Shown here: positions 62,224 through 64,000 of the stretch, piece after piece | Position numbering within the stretch: position 1 is the first letter of the stretch | Layout: each line of letters begins with the position of its first letter | NCBI RefSeq assembly: GCF_005871085.1 | Contig: NZ_VAUP01000010.1 | Span: 1-64,000, forward strand | Direction of reading: 5' to 3' | DNA length: 64,000 nt | Source of the DNA: Xanthobacter autotrophicus | Lineage (GTDB): Bacteria > Pseudomonadota > Alphaproteobacteria > Rhizobiales > Xanthobacteraceae | Made by a program: the position numbers and the translations under genes | Notes under the pieces: model-generated | What the model saw: the letters and a program-made list of their open reading frames with translations, nothing else | Told to the model about the DNA's origin: nothing | Database searches by the model: none

Positions 62224-63561
62224 TCACCCCTTGGGGCGGCGGTCGATGATGCGCTTGGCCTTGCCGGTGGCGGTGCGCTCGATGCCGCCGGGGGCATGCA
62301 GCTCGATGCGGGTGGTGATGCCCACCGTGTCCTTGATACGGGCGAGGATGTGCGCCGCGCAGGCTTCAATGTCGGTGCTGCCATGAGCCTCCTCGCGGAT
62401 CTCCGCATGCACGGTCATCTCGTCCATGCGGCCCTCGCGGGTCAGCTCCAGCTGGTAGTGGCCCGAGCAGGTCTCGATGGAGAGCAGGATTTCCTCGATC
62501 TGGGTGGGGAACACGTTCACCCCGCGCAGGATGATCATGTCGTCCGAGCGGCCGGTGACCTTCTCCATGCGCCGCATGCCGGGCCGCGCCGTGCCGGGCA
62601 GAAGGCGGGTCAAGTCGCGGGTGCGGTAGCGGATGATCGGGAACGCCTCCTTGGTGAGGGAGGTGAACACCAGCTCGCCCTTTTCCCCGTCCGGCAGCAC
62701 CTCGCCGGTGATGGGATCGATCACCTCCGGAAGGAAGTGGTCTTCCCAGATGTGCAGGCCGTCCTTGGTCTCCACGCATTCCTGCGCCACGCCGGGGCCG
62801 ATGACCTCGGAGAGGCCGTAGATGTCGGTGGCGTCGATGGCGAAGTCGCGCTCGATCTCCTCGCGCATGGCATTGGTCCACGGCTCGGCGCCGAAGATGC
62901 CGTACTTGAGCGAGGAGGCGCGCGGGTCCAGTCCCGCCTTGGCGAAGCCGTCCAGCAGCGCCAGCATGTAGCTCGGCGTCACCATGATGGCGTCGGGCTT
63001 GAAGTCGTGGATGAGCTGCACCTGGCGCTCGGTCATGCCGCCCGACATGGGCACCACGGTGCAGCCGAGCCGCTCCACGCCGTAATGGGCGCCGAGGCCG
63101 CCGGTGAACAGGCCGTAACCATAGGCCACATGCACCATCATGCCCGGCCGCACCCCCGCCGCGCGGATGGAACGGGCCATCACGTCGGCCCACATGTCGA
63201 TGTCGGCGCGGGTATAGCCCACCACGATGGGCTTGCCGGTGGTGCCCGAAGAGCCGTGCACCCGCAGCAGCTTCTCCCGCGGCACTGCGAACAGGCCGAA
63301 GGGGTAGTTGTCGCGCAGGTCGGTCTTCACCGTAAAGGGGAATTTGGCGAGATCGGACAAGTCGCGCAGGTCGGAGGGGTGCACCCCCGCCTCGTCGAAC
63401 TTCCTGCGGTAGAACGGCACGTTCTCATAGGCGTGGCGCAGCGACCAGGCCAGGCGCTCGCGCTGGAGGGACTGGATTTCGTCCCGGGATGCCCGTTCCG
63501 CTGCATCGAGGCCGGCCTCGAAGGTCCGGCCAAAGGAAACCGCCGGCAGAGCCATGTTCAT
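62224..63561 (-). CDS. paaK: PaaK, phenylacetate-CoA ligase
   Basis: 445 residues. AMP-binding motif HGSSGTTGKPIVVGYT at about residue 95, KYGIFGAEPWTNAMREEIER, DIYGLSEVIGPGVA, GRSDDMIILRGVNVFP and the C-terminal TATGKAKRIIDRR. It activates phenylacetate with ATP and CoA, feeding PaaABCE. ATG 63561 has GGAGGAG before it. Convergent with paaE and 12 bases downstream of paaI. Confidence 0.95.
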   Translation of the reverse strand: MNMALPAVSFGRTFEAGLDAAERASRDEIQSLQRERLAWSLRHAYENVPFYRRKFDEAGVHPSDLRDLSDLAKFPFTVKTDLRDNYPFGLFAVPREKLLRVHGSSGTTGKPIVVGYTRADIDMWADVMARSIRAAGVRPGMMVHVAYGYGLFTGGLGAHYGVERLGCTVVPMSGGMTERQVQLIHDFKPDAIMVTPSYMLALLDGFAKAGLDPRASSLKYGIFGAEPWTNAMREEIERDFAIDATDIYGLSEVIGPGVAQECVETKDGLHIWEDHFLPEVIDPITGEVLPDGEKGELVFTSLTKEAFPIIRYRTRDLTRLLPGTARPGMRRMEKVTGRSDDMIILRGVNVFPTQIEEILLSIETCSGHYQLELTREGRMDEMTVHAEIREEAHGSTDIEACAAHILARIKDTVGITTRIELHAPGGIERTATGKAKRIIDRRPKG

Positions 63562-63573
63562 CGTCTCCTCCAC

Positions 63574-64000
63574 TCAAGCTGTGGTCGTGTGGTCGCGGCT
63601 CTCCGGCGCGCTTGGGGACGGGGCGATCAACGCCCCGCCGATGGTGCGAGAATGCCCGCGAAACTGCGCGATCACCACGCCGTCCTCGCTCACCTCCACG
63701 TCGTAGATGCCGGAGCGCCCGCTGCGGGCGATCTCCCGCGCCGTGGCGAGGAGGGTCTTGCCGCGGGTGCCGGGGCGCAGGTAGGTGACCGCGCAATGGG
63801 CGGCCACCGTGCGCTCGTCATAGGAGTTGCAGGCGAAGGCGAAGGCGCTGTCCGCAAGGGCGAAGATGAAGCCGCCATGGGCCATGCCGAAGCCGTTGCA
63901 CATGCGCTCGGTGAGCGTCATGGAGATCGTCGCCGTACCGGGGCCCACCGCGACCAACTCCATGCCGAGGCCCTGGCTCGCATGGTCGGTGGCCCACATG
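63574..64000 (-). CDS. paaI: PaaI, hydroxyphenylacetyl-CoA-type thioesterase (5' end outside window)
   Basis: At least 142 residues of a hot-dog thioesterase. Active-site region CNGFGMAHGGFIFALADSAF (Asp in ALADSAF, Gly-Gly after His), then NSYDERTVAAHCAVTYLRPG and IAQFRGHSRTIGG. PaaI frees CoA from dead-end intermediates. An ATG at 63999 could be the start, but PaaI proteins usually have about 15 more residues, so the gene probably extends past the window. Confidence 0.88.
   Translation of the reverse strand, partial: MWATDHASQGLGMELVAVGPGTATISMTLTERMCNGFGMAHGGFIFALADSAFAFACNSYDERTVAAHCAVTYLRPGTRGKTLLATAREIARSGRSGIYDVEVSEDGVVIAQFRGHSRTIGGALIAPSPSAPESRDHTTTA

Noticed and set aside
1-64000. 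tRNA or rRNA genes
   Set aside because: No stretch with the conserved tRNA T-loop (GGTTCRANYCC) in a plausible cloverleaf, and no rRNA-like sequence, was noticed while reading; a dedicated tRNA search was not possible.

Overview
The window is GC-rich, densely packed chromosomal DNA from an alphaproteobacterium. The gene content (calcium-type methanol dehydrogenase cluster, phenylacetate catabolism, several branched-chain-type ABC transporters, cobalamin riboswitches, dispersed palindromes starting GTCATG[G/C]CCGGGCTTGTCC) suggests a facultative methylotroph of the Hyphomicrobiales, probably Xanthobacteraceae-like (Xanthobacter, Ancylobacter, Azorhizobium). The genus is inference; no rRNA or tRNA gene is visible. 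The only AT-rich stretches are promoter regions.

Layout. 1-2400: the edge of a GCG_CRPN-type small secreted protein, then a zone of decayed genes (molybdopterin oxidoreductase/ferredoxin-reductase remnant, spermidine/putrescine-type ABC remnants, a GntR remnant). 2473-7759: AEC transporter and aminotransferase with a divergent LysR regulator, then an amidohydrolase/metallo-beta-lactamase-fold pair. 8125-13330: a TetR-livGFHM-binding protein operon. 13637-19729: HPP and DUF1275 membrane proteins, a small secreted protein, a catalase-like peroxidase/cytochrome b561 operon, a MocR regulator and a DUF983 protein. 19933-31030 (minus): a complete methanol oxidation cluster mxaFJGIRSACKLD followed by a beta-propeller gene; mxaF has the PQQ/Ca ligands in the same mature numbering as the M. 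extorquens enzyme. 31677-34498 (plus): the divergent mxaZYX-like regulatory genes. 34536-42432: copper and cobalt/B12-related genes (PCuAC chaperone, CopC-CopD fusion, a cobalamin riboswitch, stand-alone CbiM, DUF2946, an OprC/NosA-like TonB receptor) plus a solitary ABC binding protein. 42533-48285 (minus): a second cobalamin riboswitch driving btuB, btuF-, btuC- and btuD-like genes and an unknown protein. 48490-50582: a glutamine synthetase-like enzyme convergent with a class I amidotransferase. 50977-55789 (minus): a second complete liv-type transporter, divergent from a PaaR-type TetR regulator. 56885-64000: paaX, paaABCDE, and convergent paaI-paaK.

How it works together. Methanol is oxidised in the periplasm by MxaFI with PQQ and Ca2+, electrons pass to cytochrome cL (MxaG), and MxaRSACKLD mature the enzyme; MxaYX probably senses and activates. 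Neighbouring copper genes may feed copper oxidases that terminate this chain. Phenylacetate is probably imported by the liv-type transporter beside paaR, activated by PaaK, epoxidised by PaaABCE(D), with PaaI rescuing CoA. Three copies of a palindromic repeat lie in the paa/liv region, one inside the paa operon between paaB and paaC.
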